Below, one piece after another: positions 35,523 through 49,587 of a stretch of DNA of 64,000 bases. The stretch comes from Amblyornis subalaris (lineage: Eukaryota > Chordata > Aves > Passeriformes > Ptilonorhynchidae): the NCBI GenBank assembly GCA_018881555.1, contig JACAXG010000169.1:1016751-1080750 (forward strand), in the 5' to 3' direction. Each line of letters begins with the position of its first letter. Positions within the stretch are counted from its first letter, which is position 1. The notes under the pieces are model-generated. The model ran no database searches, was not told the DNA's origin, and saw only the letters and a program-made list of their open reading frames with translations. The position numbers and the translations under genes are program-made.

Positions 35523-37699
35523 CTGACATTTTTAATTTGGAGCTATCTCCACCCTCCACTGCATCCTCTCTTTTATCCCTTCAAGCAACCTGACATCCCC
35601 TGGTATTCAGATGGCTTTAGTGAACAGACAGTGCTGATCAAAGGGCATCATCTGTAGGATGAGGGTATTTAGGGAGACTACCACGTTATGGACAGACACA
35701 ACTGCTGGAGATGACAGGGAAAGCCTAATGGAGGGGGAAAGGCAGAGGGGGCCCACTGTGCTCAGAAACAGGTTAAGGAAAGAGCACGTGTTTTCATCTT
35801 GGAAAGAGAAAGCTGGGAATTTGTGGGAGAAAACAATCTAAACAAATATTCAAAACCCCTTAAGAAAAGGAAGGAAACTGGACCTCTCAAAGCTGTAAAA
35901 CGTGAACAGGTTCTGTGGGGGCAAAAGGCAAAGGGGTTTGAGCCTGACAGACAAGGACCTGAGAATGAGCCAGAGGAGCTCCTTTAGCACTGCTCTTTAT
36001 GGGCTCCTGATTTTTAATCCTGGTTATTAATACACTCCAACATGCAATACAAAGATAAAATAATTGCTGGTTCAGTTCGTACAGAAATCAGAACTAAATA
36101 TATAATGGCTCAGACTACCCAGAAACAGAAAAGACTGTGACATATTTAGAGTCATGTAAACACTGGGAACAGCCAAAGGTGTTTGAAATAATAGGCNAAT
36201 GAAAGTGAAAAATAGGCTGAACTTATGGATGATCATTAGATCATGCAGCATCAACAGAGAAAAAAATCCTATTGCTTGGAATATCATAAAGTCAGAACAA
36301 AATATGAATTAAAATGTTAAAGAACCAACACCTGCAGTGCGTTCTGACACTGGTTATAGAGCTTACAGAGGAACCAAAATGGTGCAACTGGAGGTGAAAG
36401 TGTGGAGCTCCTGGGAGGACAGAGATGAGGGAAGCAGAGGAACAAAGAGAATAATCCTCTGCAGTCATTACTGCCCAACCTCCTACACGGACATGGAGTC
36501 CCTATTTCAAGATGGGTGAGGCACATCCTATTGCCAGATATTTTATTATTCATCCCTTCATTCTCATTATGATATGAAATGTACAATTAATAGCCCCTAA
36601 ACAGANAGAATTAGCCTTGACCTGCCTTCCCACTCATTTCCTGCCTCCTCACACATACTCCCCCCCTCTGTGCTCCCAAAATCATACAGNGCTTTCACGA
36701 GAGAGAAAGATGGATTAAGACAGAGAAAATGTGGTTGAAGACTGGACAATCTTTATGTAGGATTATTGATGTGCCAGAGGCCCATCAATCTCAGCCAAGA
36801 GCGTGGCTCAGCACCCTTCCAAGGGGAAGGCAGTGAGTACAGAACACTCAGGGATCAGAAAAGGGTGGGACTGACTGCAAACCAATCAAACTGAGAAGGT
36901 GTGAAATGCAAAACACTGATANAGGCAGCAATAGGGTGGGCAGGAANAACTCCCCTTCCTCCATGAGGACTGTGGAGAAAGATCAAAGTCAACCAGTGCA
37001 ATTCCCACTGGGAAGCTGAAAGGTGGGAGCAGGCAGTGAGAGCTCGGCTATCGATGGTACAGCAACNTGGACCTGCCAGCCCTGGGCAAACCAACAGGAA
37101 AATCCAGGCAGGAGCCAAGAGATTTGGGACTAGAAGCTGATACAAGAGGCAGTGAGAGTGAGCCTACAGCTTTCTGAGGAGATTATAAATGGGGTAAGAA
37201 TATAAAGACTCTGTGATGGTGCCCAGCTTTGCATCGGCCACATTCAAACACAAACCAAATCAGCTGCGAGGCAAAGNTGTTCTCCATGTGCATGGTCCTG
37301 ACTAGAGGCATTTCCACAGGACTCCTGGAATGGTGACGTGGGACAGATTCATTAATGCTCTGGAATGAAACTTAACACCACTGTTGCTAATATTGTGGGT
37401 GAGCATGGAAGGGTGGAGAGCGAAGGCTGTGAACGGGACACAAGACCAGTCAGTCCCTCTGTCCATAGCTGGCTCTGCCCAAGACCAGTGGTTGTAGCAC
37501 AGTCAGACAAGTCCAGGACCGTGGATGCACCCACGTGGTGCTGACACCACACAGAGCCACGCTCTGAGCTGAAGGACTGGCCAAATTTTCAGATCCAGGT
37601 GCCCCAGATCAAACAAGGAGGTCTTGTCCTCCCTGTCTGAAGCCGTGGTGCAGCCACTCCCCANGAGCTGCAGACAGACTGAGCAGCCTCAGGTTTCAA

Positions 37700-38090
37700 A
37701 GGTGANCAGAAAAGCTGAAGAAGGTTCAAAAAAGCAGCACTGAAATGGTTCAAGACCNGGCAAAGACACTTTATGACTTTGTGAGACCAAACTGCTTCAA
37801 TCCGTTTCTCGTGCCAAAAGGGAGGCTGGAAGGTGATTTGGTTGCAGGATATCATCATCTTCATGGGGAGAAAATGCTGCCTTGCCTTAACTTGGCAGGG
37901 AAGAGTAGAGCAGGAGCTCATTGCTGGAAGCTGGAACCAGTTGAAATGAGGCATAAAACATTAGCACGGATGGTGGTCCACTGGAACAGCTGCTTTCCAA
38001 AGGATGTGCTCAGGGAGAACACATCCCCCCAAGTTTTCCAACCCAGACATGTATATCTGGCTGGTCCNAGGTCACTGGGCTCAGTACAGA
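37700..38090 (+). mobile_element. Older L3/CR1-like LINE fragment
   Basis: Contains catcttcatggggagaaaat, gctggaagctggaaccagtt gaaatgaggcataaaaca and ccactggaacagctgctttcc in the order found at the 3' end of ancient L3/CR1-type LINEs of reptiles. It is strongly diverged and lacks the younger CR1 tail. Placement is by pattern memory only. Confidence 0.55.
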
Positions 38091-40781
38091 CGTGCACTGG
38101 CCACACTTGGTGGCCTGGAGCTGTAGGAATATATAAATTATTAGACCAGACCAATGGACCCTCAAAACCTTTGCCCTTCATGCCCACTGACTTTGTGGAT
38201 CCATCTCTGCCAAGAAAGCAACTTCCCAGCTGGGCTGTCTGCTCCTGGGTNGGACCTAACCCTGCAAATATTAACTGAAAGCAACTCACTGCCCCATATG
38301 TTCTAACCCTGAGCAGGCACCTGATGTGCAAAAGGACACCAGCCCCAAATANTTCAGCAAGTGTCTTCTGCATGATTTCATGGCTCACAAGCCCTGAAAG
38401 GAGCTGCTGATTCCCTCAAAAACAAGTGAAACCACAAAACCAGAGCATCACTGGATTTTTACAACAATTTTACAACAAATAGAGACCTTCTCTGTCTTTG
38501 GGCACTTTCTAGGAGGGGTGGAGGCAGCAGCCAGCAGATGTACCCAGGGTGTGTCTGGGAGGGGAACCCACATCCCCACTGAGCACCCCGGGGCACTGCG
38601 AGGTCTGCACTGAGCCANGTCTGCTCAGATGCCAGGGAAAGAGCTCTGAGGTGGTGAAAAGGGAATGAATTGTAAGCACTGAGGTTGTTTTTCTGATTAT
38701 ATNTATCTCTAACAATACACATGTCACTGTGTTTGTGCACATCTAAGGACTGACAGTTGTGTCCCTGTCCCTTGTCACACCCACCCCCTTCTCCCCTGCA
38801 GCCCCCGGGCGTGCATCCTCTGCTGACACCCCGAGGTGCTGGGGTTTTACTGCACGAGCCAGATCCTGTTCCACAGCCCCCAGGGCCCTGCTGAGCCAAA
38901 ATGCAGGAAAAGCACCCCCTGAGTGCAGGCTTTGCACCAGGCTGGCCTCGCTCCCTCTCCGCTGCCTCTGCTCCCTTTTCACGGCCTTGCTGTTTTGCTC
39001 CCCAAGGCAGAGCTGTGTTCTCTCATTACTTCATGTCTCACAGAGGGTTTGTAGCCACTGGCTGATGTCAAGCTTCAGCCAACCCTCAGCTGCAGCCTTT
39101 CTCCAGCTCAGTGTCCAGAGGGACATTATGGCCTTGCAGAATACCTGAAAATAAACATAATCAAGCAGCAACGCAGTCCCAAGCCCTCCTTCCTCCTCCT
39201 CTGGATGTGCTGTGGAGGGGACAGAGGAGCCAGGAGGCCCTGATTACTTCAAGTGGTGCACAAAGGGGCATCACCAGCTGCTGACAACAGCACGTGAAGG
39301 TGATGGACCCTTCTACCTCCCCTGCACGTGGAGAACACCTCCCTCACGTCGATCTTACATCAGGACTGATGACAGACCATGCAGAACTCATCTGAACACC
39401 ATAAAACAAGACCCTGACAGGTATGGGATTGACTCTCACAGGACTCTCNGGAGCAGTGACAGAGACAGTTGTCCCCACAGCACAGTGGTCATCCAGTGAC
39501 AGGTCCATCTCTCATTCTTCTCGGACACTGACATCCAAGAGCTCCCCAGNCACGCAGGTGGGTCCCTCTCCAGGNCAGGTGACACGGGGCTGGCAGGGAG
39601 CACACGGCAGGACCCAACGGAGCAGNGCTGGCACTCCTGCAAGCAGGGCCAAGCCCTCCAAAAGCCACTCGGTGCCTCTGCTGGGGCTGCACAGCTTTGG
39701 AGAGGAGGAGGAGGCAGCACTGGTGGAACACAGCCCTCCCAGCAGCAATGAGCATCACTTTCTTGTGGCCTCATGTGAAATCCAGGCCGTGCTCTGTGGC
39801 TGGAGCACAACCAGGAGCAGGCCAGGCTTCTCTGAAGTTCAGTCACTGAATGGGATATAAATGTTCCCAAGGGTGCAGGGGGGAGCTGGGCTGAGGGAAT
39901 GATCCTCATGGGACAGCAGAGTTTGAAGCCTCCTGGTTTGGCTGGGGAAAGAGTCCATCCAGAGCAAAACATCCCGGAGCAAAACAGGAAGAAAAAGGCA
40001 ATTACTGACACTGGAAAACTTCAGGCAGGATGGAAAGGGGTACGTGCACAGCCCCAGCAGAACCAGGCTTCCTCAGAAGACAGGAGTCTCCACAGCCTCC
40101 ACCATGCACAGCATCAACCCACACATGCACTGCCCAGGGGAGGTGACCCAGTAAAGCATCATTTCCTTCCCAGTCCTTTGGTCCTTGGATGTTGCATCCC
40201 TTGCCAAGCCCAGGATGCTGCTCAGTGTTGTGCTGAATTTTGCCTCCCCTGCTACTGAGCAGCACAAAGAGCCTCCAGTTGGNAGATGAAGATAAAGCAG
40301 CAGGAGATCCAGAACATATATCTTCTCCAGAAATTCCCTGAGAGACACAGTGACAGGGAACACCCTGCCAGGGGGAGGGAAGAAGTCAGGCCTCAGCACC
40401 ACTGTGTGCAGACCTAGTTCCTGTCCCACTGCAGCACAGCCAGAGCTGAGGCACAACTGCTGGAAAGGCTCAGGAAGAGGATGAGTAAGAAAGGAGTGAA
40501 TTTTCAGTTCTGTAATGCTGCAGCCCAAGGTCTGACCGGGTTTGCGGGATGGCACAGAGAGAAAAGGACTCGAAGCTTTCGGGACGTCAGGTAAGTCCAG
40601 GATCAGTACTGGGTGCTGGGAGCAGAAGGACTCCCCAGCACGGCCCAGGAGGTGACCATGGCCCCGAGCACTGTGCCCACACAGGGACCTGCCCCACCTT
40701 CCAGGTCCCTGCAGGCACTGCTGGGACACACTGGGACCAGTGATGGTCGGAGCCTCCACTTGGTGGAGACAGCAGCGCACA

Positions 40782-41013
40782 GGAGCCAAGGGAGAACCTG
40801 CCAGAGTCACCTCCCACCTCACAGTCCCCAGCTCCCCCAGGAGCCAAGGGAGAACCTGCCAGAGTCACCTCCCACCTCACAGTCCCCANCTCCCCNAGGA
40901 GCCAAGGGAGAACCTGCCAGAGTCACCTCCCACCTCACAGTCCCCANCTCCCCNAGGNGCCANGGGAGAACCTGCCAGAGTCACCTCCCACCTCACAGTC
41001 CCCAGCTCCCCCA
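40782..41013. repeat. 58-bp tandem repeat, four copies
   Basis: Four head-to-tail units of exactly 58 bp beginning ggagccaagggagaacctgc, at 40782, 40840, 40898 and 40956. They are nearly identical. Ambiguous bases fall at corresponding unit positions in copies 2 and 3, with two more in copy 4. Confidence 0.95.
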
Positions 41014-42764
41014 GCCACCCCTCTCCTGGTGGCTCTGAGCTCAGTCCCCAGCCTCATGCCACCACTTTTTCATCACATGAAACAACGCACAGTGCTTAAG
41101 TGTGGCCTTCCAGGGATCAGCTGCACTTCCCTCAGCAGGTCCAGCCTGCATTAAACATCCATGGCCTGATGTTCCCTGGGAAGAGGATGTTCTTCAAACA
41201 CAGCACTGCTTGCACAGGACAAAACCTGCTCAGAGAAATCAGACCAGAGAGGGGCAGAGAGCACAGGCTCTCTGTGCCCTAAACCCTACCTCCTTCCACA
41301 GGGTGGATCTAACTTCTTCTCCATGGCTTTGACCCTTCCTGGGGAATACCGACCTCCTTCACTCTTTCATGTCTTGTCTTTACTGAACTGTGGGCCCTGG
41401 CAGTCCAAGAGGTTCTTCCTTGCNGAGGAGAGGAGGCAGAAGCCTTGGGATCACACCGAGCTCACTCGGTGCCTGGCTGCTCCTGCAGGTGAGGTCCTGC
41501 TTCACTTTCCAGAACAGACTCTCTGGATTTGGAACATGAAAGAGGCAAACAAACATTGCACTTGCATGTATCACTGCTCTCACTAAGTAGGCCACACAGC
41601 CAATTACTGTAATACCAGCTCTGCCATCTCACAATGCTCATTTCAACATTGCTGCCTGCTTTGATCATCAGACTTTCATCTTCGATGACGTTCCGGCCAC
41701 TTTCATGTCAGACACAAGTGTGCGAAGCAGAAGAGATTGCAGAAGGCCTTAATGAAGCCTCAGCGTGGGGAACTGGAAAGGCAGGGGTAAAAGTGGCTTC
41801 CTGGACCCATTTAGGTGCAGCTTCCTTGTCCCTACACCTGTGGCAGTCCGTGGAGGCCTCAGGCTGNAGCAGAGGTGGCTGATGCAGCACAACAAAATGT
41901 GCCAGAAGAGCAGTTCTGGGTATGAAGCTGAGCAGCCTGGGGGCAGCCTCACCAGCATCAGTGCAAGGAGCAACACAGGGGCAANGCCAGGAGCTCTTCC
42001 CGAGGGAAGGACAGCAGGGGAGGGCTGGGTGCTCNCACCGGTCTGCTCTGCACGGTAACACCACCCACAGACCCAAGAGCCCCTTGCAGCTGCTGTCCTG
42101 TGGCAGGGGCTGGAGGCTGCAGGGCTGCAGTGTGGAGCTGCTCTGGTCTCTGCAGTTTGCCCCTGGCTGTGACAAGCAGAGCCAGCGCTGAGTGAGAGCG
42201 AGCGGGGCCCGTCAGCTGCTGCAGCCACAAGAAACTCGCGTTTGCAGTTTGCTGTGTCTGATCTGGAGTAGCATCCTCATAAATAATGAAAGTGACTAAA
42301 AGCTACTTAAAAAACACACACTCCTCCCTTCTGAAAGAATGAGAAAAAAAAACCCCAATTATAAAAGGACATTTCTTCCAGCTAGGAATAATTTGTCATG
42401 TAATTCTCTGAAGACAGCAACAGAAACATGCGTGCTCCGTGCTCCCTTTGAGTCATCTGTGATTGCACATGTACTCAGATGGCTTCTAATGAGGCTATTT
42501 TTACAGCACACATCCTGCTGAGTTTTGGGGAGGGGCAAAGTGAGATCAGTGAAGTATCAGTCTTCAACATCAGCTCCTCAAAAGGAGAGGAAAAGGAAGC
42601 ATGTGGAGGAGGATGTATCACTCTGAACCAACACCTACGAACAACTCTCCCGCCCCAGCAGCCAATGTGGAGCATCTTTTGGGTTTTTTCTAAACAATAC
42701 TCAAGCTGGAAAAACCAGAGATCATCAGTGCCTTGATGATACCACTGATGGCCAAGCTGCACAG

Positions 42765-42875
42765 GGCTCTGCACAACCTGGTCTGGTGGAAGGTGTCCCT
42801 GCTCGTGGCAGGGGGTGCAACAAGAGAGTCCTCAAGGTCCTTCCAACCCAACCCAGTGAGTGATCCTGTGGTGAT
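42765..42875 (+). mobile_element. CR1 3'-end fragment
   Basis: Reads caacctggtctggtggaagg, tgtccctgctcgtggcaggg, then ggtccttccaacccaaccca and a degenerate tail. Short E/Y-like 3' end. Confidence 0.75.
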
Positions 42876-45800
42876 ACCCAGCTGCCCTTTGGCAGAGGAT
42901 GGGGTGTGCCCAGGTAGAGTAAAACTGAAACACATTTTTGGACAGTCCTTGGAAAGCTCTTCTGGTCTGCAGCACCAAAGAGGCTCAGAAGGACTCACAA
43001 ACCAGTCACGAGGACCATGCCGTGGGCACCTTTNCAGAGCCCAGCAGGACACCAGCATCAGTGGGATGGTCCTGCTTGTCCTCTGGAAACCGACATGCAG
43101 TTGGCTCATCCCAGGCTAAATCAAAGGATGTCAGAAAGCAAAGGAAGCAAAAAATGGGGGAGGCTGAAACTGGGCTCAATTTACAGGCGTCTGCCATGGT
43201 TTTACAAGAACCAGAAGGTTCCTGTCAGGACTGGAGCTATGGGAAGTAGAAAAGACAGAACAGATGTAAGTGAACTCTGGTTTTACAAGGAGATGATGAA
43301 AGCAGAGACAAGAAAAAGAAGGATGTAAGTTGAAAATCTGCTCGTCTGATAAATTAGCTGTGGTGCCCTTCCCTCCCCTCCTCATAGCTCTCAATTGCTC
43401 CCTGGGCCAGCTCAGGGGGGTGGGCCCAGGCCTTACACCAGGAGGAGGAGGTGGGTCAGGAGCAGAGGAACTGCCTGGTGTCCTTCATTGGGGACATTCC
43501 TTCCGCAGACATCACAGGGCAAGGAGATTTTCAAGTGCAGGGCTAAAAGAGAGAAACGCCAGGAGCTTTTTCCACAGTTACAACTGAGCACTTTGCTCCT
43601 CATCTCCAGGCTCCAGTTCCAGCTTCAAATGTTCCCTCACAGCTTGAAAGGCAAAGACCCCACCCCAAGCTCCTGTATCAGTGTCCAGAGCTTCTCCTCT
43701 CCAAAGGGACTCCATCCATCCTCCCGTGTCACAGCTCACAGAGCCTCTGCCAAACCCCCTCTGCGGCCTGAGCCTGCATCTTTCAGTGACATGTGTTGGT
43801 GTTGATGTGGAAAGTGCTGAATAACTACCCCATTTTGGGTTCCTCCTCCGAAGGATTTATTTCCAGAATGGGCACTGTACTTCCAGTGTGGATTGCTGCC
43901 TCTGGTCATTGGTTATTTGATGGAAAAGAGATTTTCTTACTGGGAATCTCCCCTCCATAGGAGAGAAACCCCCTCTGCTGTCTCTTGAATGAAGCAAAGC
44001 AAACACTTCCTTAATGCACATTCTGTGCACACTAAAATATTCCTTCCAATCCTTGACTCTTGCCATGAACATTTGGGAGCCTGTCCCCATTCCAGAGCAT
44101 GGATACCCAAGCAGGACACCCAAGTCTGCCACCAGCACTCTTGGTGACACACAGGATGGCAGCCCATGCTGCTGCACCCAAATTTTCACTTGGTCAGAGA
44201 GGAGTGCAAGTTCATGGTCATTCGTCCACCAGGAGGTTTCAATTCTCTTCACAATTTTACACGATGCCCCTGTGAATTCCCAAAGTGTGTGTTTGACCTC
44301 TGAAAGCCAAGGTTATAGGAAAAGCCTGTTCACTCATGTCCTGATGTTACTTTAGGGAATGGGAGCTCCCTCCTCCATCAGCAGGAGAGGAGTGAAGACT
44401 ATCTGAAGGACAGAAAAAAGGAAAAGTTGGTCTGGGCACCTTCCATGTGCAACATCCTCTCGTGAATCTCAGGATTTAAGGATGTCAGGGTCCCTGTGAG
44501 GTTCCTGTGCTGCTGCCAGTGCCTGTGCTGGTTTTGTCCCTGGCCCTGGAGCTGTGTCCTTGGTGCTAGGTTGGGTTTCCTCACGAGGCTGCTGGGTCTC
44601 CTCTTTGCCATCCATGACCTTGAACATCCTGATCCCTTCGACCCTGACCAAGCGTCCAGGACGAAGTGCAGCTCTCAGAGGCTCTGAGGCCCTTGCTCCA
44701 AGTCAAGTGGTTGGACCTGGGGACACCAAACTCACTGGGCACACAAGGAAAATCCCTGAGGCAGGAGAAGCAGCCCAAACCCTGCCCCTATCTGGGACAC
44801 ATTTACATTCTCTGCTTTCTGCCTCCAAAATAAACTGAAATCAGAACACGAGGCCGCATCCTTCTGCAGGCAGAAGTGGGACAGTAACTGCCATTCACGT
44901 TTTCCTGGAAGAAATTTCCTCATAAATACCAATATTATTAAGGAGTTCATAAATTTCAAGGACCTGAAGGTTTTTCAGAACGGAGATGCCTCAGGGAAGT
45001 TCACCCCCTGCCTCTGAGGGCAGCCAGCTCTTACAAATAGAGGTAACAGCTTTCAAAAACCCCAAAATACATAATGCAGCACTCGGTGGTGTGTGCCGTG
45101 CCAGTGCTAAAATCTAGGGAAAACAAACAAACAAAGCAGAATACTTAATTTTTCCAGCTATCTGGGTCTAGTAAAACACACAACCTTTCCTGACAGCAAA
45201 CTCTGCTTCAGGAAGTCCAAGAGGAATTTAATCGTGCGTTCATTCCTCANGGGACACTCGGCAGCTCCGAATCCTTCAGAGAAGGTAAACTCCAGGACCA
45301 AAGCAGGCTGCCTCTCCTCTGGAAATTAAACATTAAAATACAAACCAGAACAATAGTCAAGAGCCACAAAGAATTCCTAAGGTATTAGCAAAACAAATTC
45401 CCTTCAGTCCTTATTAGGAATATCTTGAGGATGGTTTGAAGAGGAAAGTCTAACCAAACAGAAAAAAAATTTGGCTTATCCAACAAAAAACAACCACGCA
45501 CTCTTTGCCAAAAGCAAAAGAATTCAGTCAGATAAAAAATGCGACACACAAATGATGCAGGTTAAAAACTGAATTTAAGATGATAATGGAATAGCTGCCA
45601 GCGTCTTGAAATTTTCAAGCGTGGAAATGTCAACAGAGACAAAGAAATTCAGGGAAAAACAAAGAGAATAGATTAAGGGTTTATTTATGTCGGTGAAAGA
45701 GCTCTGTGTTGCTTGACTAAGAAATGACTGAGGGGGTGAGAACTGAACTGGCCACGGGTCCCCAGCGTGCCACGAGGAGTGAGGGGGTGACCCAAGGAAA

Positions 45801-46667
45801 GGATCTCCTGGTAGCTTGGCTTTCCTGAAGGCTTTAGAACTGCCACATCTTGGTACTTGGTGGCTCCAGAAAGGGACATTTCTGCACCTCACACCAGCCA
45901 GAGCTCCCAGGAGTCTGGCATTTGGCAAATTGGTGTGGATTACACAGAATTTATGCCGGGATATTTCTTGGAGCTGGGATGTCTGAGTGCTTTCATCTCC
46001 TTGGACATGGGCATTGACCTTCTTTTGGGTTTCAAGGAAACCTGCCTGGGTTCCCCACAGCTTCTGTGCCGGCTGTGGTACAGAACTGAGCTATCCATTG
46101 CTCTTCAGCTGGCCAGGGGGGACTTCTNGGGGGTTTTGTGCTGGGTGGGTGGTTGGTTTCTTTTTGAAGATGGCTGGTGAGAACCCTTCAGTGAGCACCA
46201 AGGCTTATTAAATTCCTTGCCTAATTAGTAATAGTTTTCTCTTTTTCTGACACAGGATGAGTCGGAAGCTTCTCACGCTCAGGGACTGAAAATCCCACAG
46301 GTTTCCTCTTAAAGAAAGCAGAGACAATTCAAATAATTTTGCTTCCTGGAAACAGCCAGCCCTAGGCCTGTCACTCCACAGGGTGTAGCGCACTCTGCCA
46401 AGGTGCAGAGCACCACAGCCTCAGAAATTGTCCTCCCCCAGTGCTGGGGATCTGCGGAGGACTGGTGAGCTGGAAGAGGAGCCTGAAGAAGAGCTGGTGC
46501 CATCCCAGGGCAGAGCCTCCCTTGGGTGGCAGGAGCTGCTGGGGAGGACGCGTGCACAAAGGACAGAGCAAGGAATGTGGGGAGGAGAGGGGAAGGTGCC
46601 ACCAGGGAGGCTGGAGAAAGGTGAACTGAGAAGGAGCAAAGTGGGTGCAACCACTTTTCAACACCTT

Positions 46668-46853
46668 CTCCTCCCAGGCTCCCCAGGGAATGGGCACAGC
46701 CCCAAGGCTGCCAGAGCTCCAGGAGTGTTTGGACAACGCTCCCAGGGATGCACAGGGTGGGATTGTTGNGGTGTCTGTGCAGGGACAGGAGCTGGACTGG
46801 ATGATCCTTGTGGGTCCCTTCCAGCTTGGGATATTCTGTGATTCCGTGACAGT
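46668..46853 (+). mobile_element. CR1 LINE fragment, J-like
   Basis: Plus-strand counterpart of the J-like blocks: ggctgccagagctccaggag, ttggacaacgctcccagggat, ggatgatccttgtgggtccc and ttctgtgattccgtgac. 5'-truncated. Confidence 0.85.
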
Positions 46854-47869
46854 CACATCTTGTACGACACACACGGAAACACTCNGACCCCCGAGGCACC
46901 ACGGCCTGGCCTGGAGTATCGGGGAACACTGCACCATGTCCGAGCCGGGAGACCTCTGGGACCTCCTGGGAATGCTCCTGCTCTGCTCCCACCCAGGCCA
47001 GCACCCAGAGCCCTTCTGCTGGACCTCCACGAGCCCTCTGAGCCTTTTCGGGACCTGCCCCCAGCGCTGTTCACGCCGCAGTGAACCTGAGCCACCCCTG
47101 CCCTGGCAGGCAGCTCCCAGCCCCGGAAGGCCTGGATTTCACCCCGTTCCGGGAGCAGAGCTCTGCCACAGCTACATCTGTGCTGCGAGCGGGCTCCCCG
47201 GCTGGTGACAGCCCCGGTGCAGACGGGGGCTGAGCTTCCAGCTGGCTCCGTTCCCTCCGCAAACAGATGCAGCTCCTATATCAGGGTCTGATTTATTCAG
47301 CAGGAGTCTCGCACATTAAGTGTAGTTAAGTCTGAAAACAAATCTAATGACTTTAAAATAAATAGCCAACAGAGGACTTGAAACTAAAATTCCTCCTTCC
47401 TCTGACACCCGCCATATAAACAATAATAATTATATAAAACCGTGTCTAACACATGACTACACAAGGCTCTGGTGACCAAGAAAAGCACACGCTGCTTGTC
47501 AGACATAATTGCACATTTGGTTTTTCAATTATTTCTTGTCAAGATCCAGAGCCCACCATCTGAACGCTGACATTAATTATTGGGAAGTAGTTAGTGCTAC
47601 AATAGTCTCATGGAGACTCCCAGTGCTCACCCCAAGGCCCACGGCTCCCAGTGCTGCTCCCGCGCTGCCCTCCCGTCCCACCAGCCCTCTGGGACTGTCA
47701 CACTCACACCACACAGGGACACCCCATCTGGTCACCACGTGCAGAAGGGGCTTCAGGAGAAGCTTCAAGAAAGTCTCCAGTTGACACCAGGAACGGATCC
47801 CCTGCCACGTGCTCACCCACGAGACGGGGTCAGACCGTGTCCAGCACTGGGGCCCCAACACAAGACGTG

Positions 47870-48322
47870 GAGCTGTTGGAGTGAGTCCAGAGGAGGCCAT
47901 GGANATGCTCCAGAACTGGAGACCCTCTGCTCTGGAGCCAGGCTGGGAGAGCTGGGGGTGTTCACCTGGAGAAGCTCCAGAGAGACCTCAGAGCCCCTTG
48001 CCNGTGCCTAAAGGGGCTCCACGAGAGCTGGAGAAGGGCTTTGGACAAGGACATGGAATGCCAGGACAAGGGNGAATGGCTTCAAACTGACAGAGGACAC
48101 GGTTAGATGGGATATTGGGAAGGAATTGTTCCCTGGGAGGGTAGGGAGGCCCTGGCACAGGTTGCCCAGNGAAGCTGTGGCTGCCCCTGGATCCCTGGAA
48201 GTGTCCAAAGCCAGTTTGGACAGGGCTTGGAGCAGCCTGGGATAGTGGAAGGTGTCCCTGCCCATGGCAGGGGAGGAACAAGGTGGTCTTTAAGGTTCTT
48301 CCCTACCCAAACCAGTCAGGGG
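47870..48322 (+). mobile_element. CR1 LINE fragment, E/Y-like
   Basis: Collinear with the copy at 60420: gtgagtccagaggaggccat, ggctgggagagctgggggtg, ggaaggaattgttccctggg, ending near ccaaaccagtcaggggttct. Confidence 0.9.
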
Positions 48323-49014
48323 TTCTGCGAATCGCACAGCCCCTGTCACCCACTGATGCCATTTTCCAGCTGAGTCCCCTCCCAGCCCCACTGAGCACCC
48401 GACTCTTGGCATTGCTCTCCCATCACATCACTGCCCATCATGCAGGAAAACATCCTGCCTTTTATTGGCTTTTAATTTGCTGCTTTTTAATTTTGTTGAC
48501 TGTCTCTTTTTTCCTTGCAAAAGGAAGAAAGAAGCCTCTGATCTACCTTTTCTGGAGTGTTCAAAAACATGCACAGCTTTGTCATGTTGTCTCTTGGTTG
48601 TCATCTTCCCCAAGGCAAGCAGCCATCTCTCTTCTGGCTCCCTTAAAGCAAGGGGGGTTTTTTACTGTGGGAAATTTTAAAATTTCCCTTTCCTGAGCAT
48701 TCACTGAGGTGCAGGAAGCACCCAGGAGTTAATGGGGGAGGAGAACAGTGAGTGCTCTCTGCCACCACGAGCTGCACACGCTGGCCCCTGTTCTTCCAAA
48801 GGCAGCACCAGGCCCTCGGGGCTGGGGGTGCTGAGATCACAAACCCCTGGGCCTTCAGAGCTCCCAGCGTTTGCNTGGAACAGAATAAAATCAATTCACT
48901 GCAGTAAAAAAATAAAAANAAATGGACCCAATACTAGGGTCAGCACCTTAGACCCAGCCTGCTATTGTGGGAAAAAAAAAGTTGCANGAAGATAAAGTCC
49001 AGGCAACTTTACTT

Positions 49015-49056
49015 TGATTATATTATATTAATTATATTATANCGTATTATATTATT
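49015..49056. repeat. AT-rich microsatellite (TATTA-type)
   Basis: Repeated ttatattatattaattatatta units with one ambiguous base. Confidence 0.7.
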
Positions 49057-49527
49057 TTTGGCCTATATTTTTTTCTGATATAAATTAATTGTTAAAAGCT
49101 TCCTCGATAGTTTGCAATTAGTGAGGGTTTCAAGCAGCAATGATTTTGACAAACATCTGTCTTGTGTCCCCATCCACTGCTGACCTCACAGATTCAGTCC
49201 GAGCCACATTTCAACCTCCAATCACTGACAGAGCTTTCTTGAAATACAATACTTTGATTCTGTTTTATTATTTTTAAATGGACTTGGTCATTCTCCTTTC
49301 TTTGANCATCTTTTGTTCAGTCGGGTAGATGATAAAGTGAGTTTAAAAAATGGGTTTTGTTCTCATTTTCCTACAAGGAAAAAAGGGATGACCAGCCTCA
49401 CACTCCTCTGTCTGCACAAAGGAACAGGGATAACAGAGGGAAGTTCTCTCATCCTTGCCCTGGGAAGGGCCATCGCTCACTCCTAGGAGGATGTTCAGGT
49501 GCTCAGCCCCCAGGGCCCCCTGGGCAG

Positions 49528-49587
49528 GTGAGATGGACACTCCAGAGGTGAGATGGACANTCCAGAGGTGAGATGGACACTCCAAAG
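49528..49587. repeat. 20-bp tandem repeat, three copies
   Basis: Three units of gtgagatggacactccagag, the last with one change (ccaaag). Confidence 0.9.
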
